Positions 21,094 through 30,449 of a stretch of DNA of 64,000 nt are shown one piece after another. The stretch comes from Bacteroidales bacterium (GTDB lineage: Bacteria; Bacteroidota; Bacteroidia; Bacteroidales; F082), in NCBI GenBank assembly GCA_030690365.1, contig JAUYGX010000076.1, forward strand, positions 1-64,000. The letters are read 5' to 3'. Within the stretch, counting starts at the first letter, position 1, and the number at the start of each line of letters is the position of its first letter. Both the position numbers and the translations under genes were made by a program. The notes under the pieces were generated by a model, which had not been told where the DNA came from, ran no database searches, and saw only the letters and a program-made list of their open reading frames with translations.

Positions 21094-21130
21094 TAACTAA
21101 CAACGCACACAATAACTAACACAACTGCCA

Positions 21131-22594
21131 ATGAACAATGAAATCATAGAATTGACAGAAGACATATCCTCATCGCCGTTGTATAGCAGCGACCTGGCAC
21201 CCGTTCCTGCTGCTCAACGGACATGGAACAAATGGCATATTGCCTCCATCTGGGTAGGGATGGCGGTTTGTATTCCGACTTATATGCTGGCCAGTAGCCT
21301 GATTGAGCAGGGGATGAACTGGTGGCAGGCACTGATTACCATTTTGTTAGGGAATGTCATCGTACTGGCTCCCATGATTTTAAATGCGCATGTAGGCACA
21401 AAATACGGCGTGCCACTTCCTGTTTTCCTTCGGTTAAGTTTCGGTGTTCAGGGAGCAATCCTGGCTTCCTTATTTCGTGGATTTGTCGCTTGCGGGTGGT
21501 TTGGTATTCAAACCTGGATTGGCGGGGCCGCTATTTACCAATTGTTGTTGACCATTTTTCCGGAATTGGCATTCTCAGCTTTCCTTGGTCAATTCATTGG
21601 TCTTAATGTGGCGCAAGCTTCTTGTTTTCTGTTCTTTTGGGCCATCAATATCTGGATCGTATATAAAGGGATCGACTCAATTAAAGTGTTGGAAACCTGG
21701 GCAGCTCCGTTTTTATTACTCATAGGTCTATTTTTATTGATCTGGGCCTGGAACAGGGTGGGTTCGATGAGCGATATCCTGGACGCATCATATACTTTAT
21801 CAGGCACAGGTAGTGTCGATTTCTGGAAAATTTTCTTTCCGGGATTAACCGCCATGATTGGGTTTTGGGCAACTCTGTCGTTGAACATTCCTGATTTTAC
21901 CCGATACGCACGTTCACAAAAGGACCAGATAGTAGGTCAACTTATCGGCTTACCAACAACCATGGTATTCTATTCGTTCATCGGTATTGCCGTTACGAGC
22001 GCTACCGTCCTGATTTATGGAAAAGCCATCTGGGATCCTGTAGCCCTGTTAGGAAAATTTGAATCCCCAATTGTTGTGGCGGTATCCATGTTCGGTCTTA
22101 CCATCGCCACACTATCAACCAATATTGCTGCCAATGTGGTAGCTCCGGCCAATAGCTTCGCCAACATGATGCCAAAAAAGATCAGCTATAAAATGGGTGG
22201 ATACATTACCGGAATCATTGGTATTCTTATTTTTCCATGGAAATTAATCGCCGACCCGGAAGGATATATTTTCCGGTGGTTAATCGCATATTCCGCTTTA
22301 CTGGGTTCGCTGGCTGGTATCATGATCTGCGATTATTACCTCATCAGGAAAACCAACTTCGACCTGGCTGAATTGTTTAAAGTGAACGGAAAGTTTAAAG
22401 GTTGGAACACACCGGCCTGGATTGCATTCGTACTCAGTCTTTTACCGGTGATACCGGGATTTATGGTTGCGGTGGGTATTTCTGAATCCGGCTATTTCCC
22501 ACAAGCATTGGTCAATTTATACTCCTACGCCTGGTTTGTAACATTTGGAATTTCATTTTTGATTTATTGGATGATCATGAAAAAAGAACACTAA
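21131..22594 (+). CDS. NCS1-family nucleobase:cation symporter (probable pyrimidine/hydantoin permease)
   Basis: W(N)KWHIASIWVGMAVCIPTYMLASSLI; GWFGIQTWIGG; NIPDFTRYARS. Confidence 0.9.
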   Translation: MNNEIIELTEDISSSPLYSSDLAPVPAAQRTWNKWHIASIWVGMAVCIPTYMLASSLIEQGMNWWQALITILLGNVIVLAPMILNAHVGTKYGVPLPVFLRLSFGVQGAILASLFRGFVACGWFGIQTWIGGAAIYQLLLTIFPELAFSAFLGQFIGLNVAQASCFLFFWAINIWIVYKGIDSIKVLETWAAPFLLLIGLFLLIWAWNRVGSMSDILDASYTLSGTGSVDFWKIFFPGLTAMIGFWATLSLNIPDFTRYARSQKDQIVGQLIGLPTTMVFYSFIGIAVTSATVLIYGKAIWDPVALLGKFESPIVVAVSMFGLTIATLSTNIAANVVAPANSFANMMPKKISYKMGGYITGIIGILIFPWKLIADPEGYIFRWLIAYSALLGSLAGIMICDYYLIRKTNFDLAELFKVNGKFKGWNTPAWIAFVLSLLPVIPGFMVAVGISESGYFPQALVNLYSYAWFVTFGISFLIYWMIMKKEH

Positions 22595-22605
22595 AAATTA
22601 TTGTT

Positions 22606-23988
22606 ATGTCAATACTTATTAAAAACGGAAGAGTCATCACGGTCGCATCCGACAGTGTAGCAGATATCTTTATTGAAGGTGAACAAATTACGATCATTGG
22701 AAAAAATCTTTCCGTGAAAGCCGATAAAATAATTGATGCTTCCGGACTGCTTGTTTTTCCGGGAGGAATCGATCCGCATGTGCACCTTGAAATGCCATTT
22801 ATGGGTACCTCGTCAAGCGACAATTATGAAACCGGCACCCGTGCTGCCTTGCATGGCGGTACAACTTCAGTAATCGACTTTGTTATTCAGAAACAAGGGA
22901 ACTCACTTCAATCGGCACTTGATGAATGGCACTCCAGGGCCGACAACAATTGCGTAGGTGATTATGCCTTTCACATGGCGGTGACCGATTTTAATGAAAA
23001 CTCAAAGGAAGAAATTAGAAACCTTATCGAAAAAGAAGGCATCACTTCATTCAAAGCTTTCATGGCCTACAAAGGCAGTTTGATGATTGATGACAAGCAG
23101 ATGGTTGAATTAATGAAGGAAGTGAAGAAATATGGAGGTATGGTGGGAGCGCATGCTACCAATGGAGATATGATTGATGACCTTGTTAATAAAAACAAGA
23201 AAGAAGGGAACCTTTCTCCGCTTTATCATTACCTTTCACAACCTGAAATAACCGAAACCGAAGCCAGTGAACGGTTTGTTGATATGGCTCATGCTACGGG
23301 GTGTACCAGTTACATTGTACATGTTTCCTGCGAAGGAGCCCTGAATGCCATTCGGAATGCAACAAAACGAAACCAGCAGGTTTTTGGGGAAACTTGCATT
23401 CAATATCTTACACTTGATGCTTCGCTCTATGAAAAAGGCTTTGAAAGTGCCAAATGGGTCATGAGTCCTCCTTTGCGTCAAAAAAAGGATCAAACAACTT
23501 TATGGGCTGGCATCAACCAGGGATTGATAGAAACCGTAGCCACCGATCATTGCCCCTTTAATTGGGATCAAAAACTGATGGGCAAGGATGATTTTTCAAA
23601 AATACCCAACGGTCAACCTGGCATCGAACATCGGATGGAACTGCTTTATTCCGAAGGTGTTGACAAGGGAAAGATTTCACTAGGCAAATACGTCGACGTG
23701 ACCAGCACCAACGCGGCCAAACTCTTTGGTATGTATCCCCGCAAAGGAACCATTGCCGTGGGTTCTGATGCCGATATTATTTTGTTCGACCCCAACTTAA
23801 AACACACCATTTCTGTTGATACACATCACATGAACGTGGATTATTCAGCTTTTGAAGGATGGAAATTAACAGGGAAGGTAAAAATGGTGTTACTGCGTGG
23901 ACAAATTGCTATTGAAAATGAGCAATGTAAACTCAATAAGGGTTACGGGAAATACATTAAACGTTCAAAAGTGAATGGGATTCTTTGA
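22606..23988 (+). CDS. Dihydropyrimidinase (D-hydantoinase family)
   Basis: GGIDPHVHLEMPFMGTSSSDNYETGTRAALHGGTT; FKAFMAYKG; ATDHCPF; SDADIILFDP. Likely start MSILIKNGR at 22606. Confidence 0.95.
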   Translation: MSILIKNGRVITVASDSVADIFIEGEQITIIGKNLSVKADKIIDASGLLVFPGGIDPHVHLEMPFMGTSSSDNYETGTRAALHGGTTSVIDFVIQKQGNSLQSALDEWHSRADNNCVGDYAFHMAVTDFNENSKEEIRNLIEKEGITSFKAFMAYKGSLMIDDKQMVELMKEVKKYGGMVGAHATNGDMIDDLVNKNKKEGNLSPLYHYLSQPEITETEASERFVDMAHATGCTSYIVHVSCEGALNAIRNATKRNQQVFGETCIQYLTLDASLYEKGFESAKWVMSPPLRQKKDQTTLWAGINQGLIETVATDHCPFNWDQKLMGKDDFSKIPNGQPGIEHRMELLYSEGVDKGKISLGKYVDVTSTNAAKLFGMYPRKGTIAVGSDADIILFDPNLKHTISVDTHHMNVDYSAFEGWKLTGKVKMVLLRGQIAIENEQCKLNKGYGKYIKRSKVNGIL

Positions 23989-24074
23989 GAAAGGTTCAAT
24001 CCCTCTTGCAAATGAAATCAAATTAAAAAGATCAAAATAGAAATCCGCTGTTTAACACTTAACATCAAAATATT

Positions 24075-24941
24075 ATGGCAAGAATGATAAAATCAGGATT
24101 AATTCAGATGAGTCTGGCCCTCACCGAGGGTGAAGGAAGCATTGCTGAGATCAAAGAAGCCATGTTTCAAAAGCATGTTCCTTTTATTGAGGATGCCGGT
24201 AGAAAAGGCGTTCAGATACTTTGTCTACAGGAAATATTTAGTACACCCTATTTCTGTCCGGGACAGGACAGCAAGTGGTACAAGTCGGCAGAACCGGTTC
24301 CCGGTCCAACTACCGAGCGCCTGGCAGAATATGCAAAAAAGTATGACATGGTTATTATTGCACCAGTCTATGAAAAAGAACAACCCGGCATATTGTATAA
24401 CACGGCAGCCGTGATTGATGCAGACGGAACCTATTTGGGTAAATACCGCAAACACCACATTCCCCACACCACCGGTTTCTGGGAAAAGTTTTTCTTTAAA
24501 CCCGGAAACCTCGGTTATCCTGTTTTCCAAACCAAGTATGCCAAAGTGGGTGTTTATATCTGTTACGACAGGCATTTCCCGGAAGGAGCCAGGTGTTTGG
24601 GACTGAATGGAGCCGAAATTGTTTATAATCCATCGGCAACAGTTGCCGGATTAAGCCAGTATTTATGGAAGTTGGAACAGCCGGCACATGCAGTGGCCAA
24701 TGGCTATTTCATGGGTTGTATTAATAGAGTAGGGGAAGAAAAACCATGGAACCTGGGCAAATTTTACGGCTCTTCTTATTTTGTTGATCCACGCGGGCAA
24801 ATTTTTGCACAGGCTTCGGAAGATCATGATGAATTGCTTGTTTCAGAATTTGATCTGGAAATGATCGATGAGGTAAGAAGCACCTGGCAATTCTATCGTG
24901 ACCGTCGTCCTGAAACCTACGATCTGCTCACTAAACTTTAA
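24075..24941 (+). CDS. Beta-ureidopropionase / N-carbamoyl-beta-alanine amidohydrolase (nitrilase superfamily)
   Basis: LQEIFSTPYFCPGQD; KYRKHHIPH; VYICYDRHFPEGAR Glu-Lys-Cys triad context. Confidence 0.93.
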   Translation: MARMIKSGLIQMSLALTEGEGSIAEIKEAMFQKHVPFIEDAGRKGVQILCLQEIFSTPYFCPGQDSKWYKSAEPVPGPTTERLAEYAKKYDMVIIAPVYEKEQPGILYNTAAVIDADGTYLGKYRKHHIPHTTGFWEKFFFKPGNLGYPVFQTKYAKVGVYICYDRHFPEGARCLGLNGAEIVYNPSATVAGLSQYLWKLEQPAHAVANGYFMGCINRVGEEKPWNLGKFYGSSYFVDPRGQIFAQASEDHDELLVSEFDLEMIDEVRSTWQFYRDRRPETYDLLTKL

Positions 24942-24959
24942 TCATTATTCATCACCAAA

Positions 24960-26306
24960 ATGGCTATTAAAAATAACAGGTTAACCCCGGAACAGTACAA
25001 TGAAAATTTTACTGATTTACACCCTCCTTTTGAAAGCAGGGATGCCGCGCTAACAGAAGTCAATCGCTGTCTTTTTTGTTTTGATGCGCCCTGCACCAAG
25101 GTTTGCCCAACCAGCATTGATGTACCAAAATTTATAAGGCAAATTAACACCGGAAATATAAAAGGTTCTGCTTTTACCATCCTGTCGTCCAATATTTTGG
25201 GAGGGGGTTGTGCCCGTGTATGCCCCGTTGAAAAACTTTGCGAAGGATCGTGCGTTCTTAACAAGGAGTTGGAAAAACCCATTCAAATTGCCAGGCTTCA
25301 GCGCTATTCTACCGACATGGCTTTGGAGAAAAAATGGAATCTGTTTGAGAGAAAACCATCCATTGGTAAAAAAGTGGCTGTAGTGGGTGCCGGACCGGCC
25401 GGACTTTCGTGTGCACATGGCTTATCCCGCCAAGGCATAGATGTTACTATTTATGAAAAGGAAAGCAAAGCGGGCGGACTTATGACGTATGGGATTGCTG
25501 CTTACAAGGTTACCCCCGAATTTTGTCAGGAGGAGACGGACTTTATTGTTTCACTGGGTGGAATCGAAATATTGTACAACCAGGAACTGGGAAAAAACCT
25601 TTCGCTTGTTGACCTTCAGAAAAACTATGATGCTGTTTTCCTGGGTATTGGCGTAGGCCTCACCCGGCAACTTGAAATTCCGGGTGAAAACCTGGAAGGC
25701 GTGGTAGATGCCATCCGTTTTATTTACAGGCTACGTGAAGAGGGGTTTGCAAAAACCGCCGTGGGCGGTCAGGTTGCTGTTATCGGAATGGGGATGACCG
25801 CCATTGATGCAGCCACACAAGCCAAACGTCTGGGAGCCAAAGAGGTCACCCTGGTTTACCGCCGAACTGAAAACGAAAAACCCTGTACTGATGTGGAGTT
25901 GGAAATAGCCAAACTCGATGGATGTCAGATTATCTGGCTGGCTTCACCAAAAGAGATTATAGGTGAAAACGGAAAAGTGAAAAGCCTGGTTTGCAGTAAA
26001 ATGGAACTGGGAGTACCTGACGAATCTGGTAGAAGATTTCCGTTTGATACCGGTGAAACATTTGCCCTTGAGGCAGATATGGTGATCAAAGCAACAGGAC
26101 AAGTTCCTTATGCAGACTTATTGCAAAACTCCGGAATCGAATTAACAAAAGGCAAAATCAGAATAGATGCCAACTACACTTCCAATATAGGGAATGTATT
26201 TGCTGGCGGCGATTGTGTAAACGGCGGAAAAGAAGTGGTAGACGCCGTTCAGGCAGGAAAGGAAGGGGCCAAATCAATTTTAAAATACCTGGGGATTATT
26301 GAATAG
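24960..26306 (+). CDS. preT: NAD-dependent dihydropyrimidine dehydrogenase subunit PreT
   Basis: N-terminal Cys-rich Fe-S domain; VVGAGPAGLSCAHGLSRQG; GMGMTAIDAATQAKRLGA; GDCVNGGKEVVDAVQAGKEGA. Confidence 0.93.
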   Translation: MAIKNNRLTPEQYNENFTDLHPPFESRDAALTEVNRCLFCFDAPCTKVCPTSIDVPKFIRQINTGNIKGSAFTILSSNILGGGCARVCPVEKLCEGSCVLNKELEKPIQIARLQRYSTDMALEKKWNLFERKPSIGKKVAVVGAGPAGLSCAHGLSRQGIDVTIYEKESKAGGLMTYGIAAYKVTPEFCQEETDFIVSLGGIEILYNQELGKNLSLVDLQKNYDAVFLGIGVGLTRQLEIPGENLEGVVDAIRFIYRLREEGFAKTAVGGQVAVIGMGMTAIDAATQAKRLGAKEVTLVYRRTENEKPCTDVELEIAKLDGCQIIWLASPKEIIGENGKVKSLVCSKMELGVPDESGRRFPFDTGETFALEADMVIKATGQVPYADLLQNSGIELTKGKIRIDANYTSNIGNVFAGGDCVNGGKEVVDAVQAGKEGAKSILKYLGIIE

Positions 26307-26385
26307 CAATTCATTATTTATTCCAAAAAAGGAATTGGCCAATGACACCAAATAAATAATACATCACTTTTAAGAAAAGAAAACC

Positions 26386-27654
26386 ATGGCAGATCTATCT
26401 TCAAATTTTCTCGGAATAAAATCCCCAAACCCTTTCTGGCTGGCCAGTGGCCCGCCAACAGATAAAAAATACAATGTGATGCGTGCCTTTGAGGCAGGCT
26501 GGGGAGGCGTTGTTTGGAAAACATTGGGCTCACAGGTTAAAAACGTCTCTTCAAGGTATTCGTCGTTAGATTTTAATGGCCATCGGGTGATGGGATTCAA
26601 CAATATTGAACTCATCAGCGATCGTCCGCTTGAGAGTAATCTTCGCGAAATTAAAGAAGTCATACGTGAATTCCCCGACAGGGCAGTAGTGGTTTCGCTC
26701 ATGGCTGATAATGACAAGGAAAGCTGGCACAAACTGATCAAACAGACCGAAGATACCGGGGCACATGGCCTTGAATTAAATTTTGGATGTCCTCATGGCA
26801 TGAATGAACGTGGTATGGGATCAACCGTAGGTCAGAATCCGGATATCGCGAAAATGATTGTTGAATGGGTGATGGAAGTAGCCACGATTCCGGTAATAAC
26901 CAAACTGACCCCCAATGTTCATTCGGTTGTGCCAACAGCTACAGCCTGTGTGGAAGGCGGCACCAATGCCCTATCGTTAATTAACACCATCCAGTCCATT
27001 ACCGGCATCGATTTGGATAGTTTTGTGCCCAATCCCAGCGTAGCCGGAAAATCAACTTATGGTGGTTATTGCGGACCGGCAGTGAAGCCCATCGCCTTGA
27101 AAATGTTAGCCTCTCTAAGTGTGAATAACGACACCAACAAAGTCCCCATTTCAGGTATTGGCGGTATTGGCACTTGGCGAGATGCTGTAGAGTTTATGTT
27201 GCTAGGGGCAACCAATATTCAGGTGTGTACCGCTGCGATGAAACACGGTTTCAGAATTGTGGAAGATATGATCGATGGTCTGAACAACTGGATGGATGAA
27301 AAGGGTTTTAAAACAACAACTGATTTTATTGGCAAATCAGTCCCATTCGTGACCAAATGGGAAAACCTGGATCTGAACTACCATATTGTGGCAAATATTA
27401 ACCAGGAGAAATGTATCGGTTGTGGCCTTTGTTATATTGCATGCGAAGATACATCGCACCAGTCCATCAATTTGGAATACGGAAAGCCATATAATACCTA
27501 CACCATAAAAGAAGAAGACTGTGTAGGATGCAACCTGTGTAAATTGGTTTGTCCTGTGGATGAGTGTATTACGATGCTGGAAAAACGCGTCGGGCCGGAA
27601 TATATCAATTGGATGGAATACCAGAAAAGGGGCTTGCCGCTAAATGATCATTAG
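26386..27654 (+). CDS. preA: NAD-dependent dihydropyrimidine dehydrogenase subunit PreA
   Basis: FMN barrel; LELNFGCPHGMNERGMGSTVGQNP; two C-terminal 4Fe-4S motifs CIGCGLCYIAC and CVGCNLCKLVCP. Confidence 0.95.
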   Translation: MADLSSNFLGIKSPNPFWLASGPPTDKKYNVMRAFEAGWGGVVWKTLGSQVKNVSSRYSSLDFNGHRVMGFNNIELISDRPLESNLREIKEVIREFPDRAVVVSLMADNDKESWHKLIKQTEDTGAHGLELNFGCPHGMNERGMGSTVGQNPDIAKMIVEWVMEVATIPVITKLTPNVHSVVPTATACVEGGTNALSLINTIQSITGIDLDSFVPNPSVAGKSTYGGYCGPAVKPIALKMLASLSVNNDTNKVPISGIGGIGTWRDAVEFMLLGATNIQVCTAAMKHGFRIVEDMIDGLNNWMDEKGFKTTTDFIGKSVPFVTKWENLDLNYHIVANINQEKCIGCGLCYIACEDTSHQSINLEYGKPYNTYTIKEEDCVGCNLCKLVCPVDECITMLEKRVGPEYINWMEYQKRGLPLNDH

Positions 27655-27681
27655 AAATCATGCGGTGAATCTTGATAAAAT

Positions 27682-28406
27682 GATGGAATGAATTCCATCG
27701 TTACAATATCGGACGTGCCGATGGCACTTTGACTCTGATACTTCCCAATGCCGGAGGCATGACCGATATTGTAACCCGGGATTTCAATCCCGGGCATTTT
27801 AGGATTGCGCTTTGTTGAACGATGGAATGAATTCCATCGTTACAATATCGGACGTGCCGATGGCACTTTGACGCTGATACTTCCCAATGCCGGAGGCATG
27901 ACCGATATTGTAACCCGGGATTTCAATCCCGGGCATTATAGGATAGCACTTTGTTTGACGATGGAATGAATTCCATTGTTAGAATGTCGGTTGATGGACA
28001 TCTCGACTTTGACGCTGATACTTCCAAATGCCTGAGGCATGACCGATATTGTAACCCGGGATTTCAATCCCGGGCATTATAGGATTGCGATTTGTTTGAA
28101 CAACGAAATGAACTCTATCGTTACAATGTCCAATGTCGGCCGTGCCGATGGCACTTTGACGCTGATACATCACAATGCCGGAGGCATGACCGACATTGTA
28201 ACCCGGGATTTCAATCCCGGGCATTAATAGGATAGCACTTTGTTGGACGATGGGATGAATTCCATCGTTACAATGTCGGTCGTGCCGATGGCACTTTGAC
28301 GCTGATACTTCACAATGCCAGAGGCATGACCGATATTGTAACCCAGGATTTCAATCCCGGGCATTTTAGGATTGAGCTTTGTTGGACGATGGAATGAACT
28401 CCATCG
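27682..28406. repeat. Five-unit tandem array of about 139-bp palindrome-rich repeats plus a terminal half-palindrome
   Basis: Units 27682-27820, 27821-27959, 27960-28101, 28102-28248, 28249-28387 and partial 28388-28406. Each contains gatggaatgaattccatc, gttacaat(a/g)tcgg...ccga(t/c)attgtaac, atgccggaggcat and cccgggatttcaatcccggg. Confidence 0.95.
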
Positions 28407-28521
28407 CGATAGAAAACACATCCTGTGATTGACAATCAGTCATTTAAATAAAATAAGCCATGCAGTTATTAGCTGACGGGTGAAATCGGCAATATGGCAA
28501 CATAATGTCGCAAAACAGCCT

Positions 28522-28529
28522 TACTTTTG
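28522..28529 (+). promoter_or_regulatory. Bacteroidetes -7-like element TACTTTTG upstream of the ABC-F gene
   Basis: Matches TAnnTTTG, about 22 nt before ATG 28551. Confidence 0.45.
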
Positions 28530-28550
28530 CCACAAATTAATCTGTATTGC

Positions 28551-30440
28551 ATGAATTTCCTTTCGGTTGAAAAACTTGATAAACATATTGCAGAACTCAC
28601 CCTTTTCAGTGAACTAAACTTTGGTATAGAAAAGGGTGATAAAATAGCCCTGGTGGCTAAAAACGGGGCCGGAAAATCCACTTTATTGCGTGTGTTGGCT
28701 AAAATTGAAGAACCGGACAGCGGGATTGTTACCTATCGTTCGGGAATAAGAATGGCGCTGCTTCCGCAGGATCCGGATTTTTATGAAGATCAAAGTGTTG
28801 CCGAACTGATAAAAAGTCATCAATCAGGATTGTTGGAGGTTACCAACGAATATGCCAAAGCCCTGGATATTCAGTCGCACAAGCCAGGCCGTGAAGCTGA
28901 AGAAGCTTTGGCCATCGCCTCCAATAAAATGGACTTACATCAGGCCTGGGATCATGAACGCCGGCTGGATATACTTTTACAGCGGTTTAATATTTCCGAT
29001 CAAAGTCAGCAGGTGTCAACACTTTCAGGAGGACAAAAAAAAAGGCTCTCACTGGCCATGACACTCCTCGATAATCCTGATATTCTCTTACTCGATGAGC
29101 CCACCAATCACCTTGATCTTGAAATGATTGAATGGCTGGAAAAATACCTTAGTCAAAGCCACATCACCTTTATTATGGTGACCCACGACCGGTATTTTCT
29201 CGACAGGGTGTGTAATCAGATTATGGAGTTGAGCTACGGTACATTGTATTCATACACAGGGAATTACACTTCTTTTTTACTTCAAAAAGCTGAAAGGGAA
29301 GAGGTAGAACGCACTGAAATCGACAAGGCCCGTAAGTTGATGAAAAAAGAGCAGGAGTGGATCAATCGCATGCCCAAAGCAAGAACCCACAAATCGAAAT
29401 CGCGGATCGATAGCTTTGAAAAAACCAAGGAAAAGGCCCATAGCCTTAAAACTGACAAGGAACTTAAGTTACAGGTAAATCATACCCGTATTGGAGGTAA
29501 AATACTCGAAATGAAGCATGTTTCGAAAAGTTATGGCGATAATCTGTTGATTAAAGACTTTAGCTACCTGTTTAAAAAAGGAGAACGCATTGGCATTGTC
29601 GGGAAAAACGGGGTGGGTAAATCTACGTTTCTGAAGCTGATCACAGAAAAAATAAAGGCCGACAGTGGAACCATTTCTTCAGGCGATACCATTGTTTACG
29701 GGCATTATTCGCAGGAAGGTATTCAAATAAAAGAAGACCAGCGCGTGATTGATGTTGTTAAAGAGATCGCGGAGATCATTCCGCAGGGAAAAGAAGGAAG
29801 CCTGACAGCATCGCAACTATTGCAACTTTTTATGTTTACTTCTGAAATGCAAAATCAGGTGGTGGCTCTGCTTAGCGGTGGCGAAAGAAGGCGTCTTTAC
29901 CTGCTTACGGTTTTAATTAAAAACCCTAATTTTCTCATCCTCGACGAGCCCACCAACGATTTGGATTTGATGACACTGGACAAACTGGAAGAGTTTCTGG
30001 TCAATTACAAAGGATGTCTGCTACTGGTTTCGCACGATCGGTATTTTCTTGATCACACCATCGATCATATGTTCGTATTTGAAGGGGAGGGGGTTGTTCG
30101 TGATTTTCCGGGAAACTATTCGCAGTACCGTGCTTCGTTGGACGCGCGTGAGAATATGCGGAAATTGGATATCAAAGAAGAAAAACGGAAAATCGAAGCC
30201 TCCGTTTCGCAGGTGCCACAAGTTAAGAAAAAGCTAACCTACGCCGAAAGAAAGGAATACGAAAAACTGGAAATCGAAATAGAAACACTGGAAAAGGAAA
30301 AATCAGATTTAATTGCCTTTATGGATTCCGGTACCCGGGATTACGAAAAACTGACAGAAACGTCCGAAAGAATTTCGGAAATCATTGAATTGGTGGACGA
30401 AAAAATGATGAGGTGGCTGGAGTTGGAAGAACTGGCTTAA
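28551..30440 (+). CDS. ABC-F family ATP-binding protein
   Basis: Two ABC cassettes: VAKNGAGKSTLL / LSGGQKKRLSLA / LLLDEPTNHLD and VGKNGVGKSTFL / LSGGERRRLYL / LILDEPTNDLD. Likely start MNFLSVEKL at 28551. Confidence 0.94.
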   Translation: MNFLSVEKLDKHIAELTLFSELNFGIEKGDKIALVAKNGAGKSTLLRVLAKIEEPDSGIVTYRSGIRMALLPQDPDFYEDQSVAELIKSHQSGLLEVTNEYAKALDIQSHKPGREAEEALAIASNKMDLHQAWDHERRLDILLQRFNISDQSQQVSTLSGGQKKRLSLAMTLLDNPDILLLDEPTNHLDLEMIEWLEKYLSQSHITFIMVTHDRYFLDRVCNQIMELSYGTLYSYTGNYTSFLLQKAEREEVERTEIDKARKLMKKEQEWINRMPKARTHKSKSRIDSFEKTKEKAHSLKTDKELKLQVNHTRIGGKILEMKHVSKSYGDNLLIKDFSYLFKKGERIGIVGKNGVGKSTFLKLITEKIKADSGTISSGDTIVYGHYSQEGIQIKEDQRVIDVVKEIAEIIPQGKEGSLTASQLLQLFMFTSEMQNQVVALLSGGERRRLYLLTVLIKNPNFLILDEPTNDLDLMTLDKLEEFLVNYKGCLLLVSHDRYFLDHTIDHMFVFEGEGVVRDFPGNYSQYRASLDARENMRKLDIKEEKRKIEASVSQVPQVKKKLTYAERKEYEKLEIEIETLEKEKSDLIAFMDSGTRDYEKLTETSERISEIIELVDEKMMRWLELEELA

Positions 30441-30449
30441 TTGCACCCG

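Noticed and set aside
27682-28406. CRISPR array
   Set aside because: Repeats are 139-bp direct tandem units with no unique spacers, and no cas genes are present.
27979-28421. Short ORFs 27979..28224 (-), 28039..28227 (+) and 28224..28421 (-)
   Set aside because: They are translations of the palindromic repeat array (repeated MPGIEIPGYN(I/V)GHASGI), not genes.
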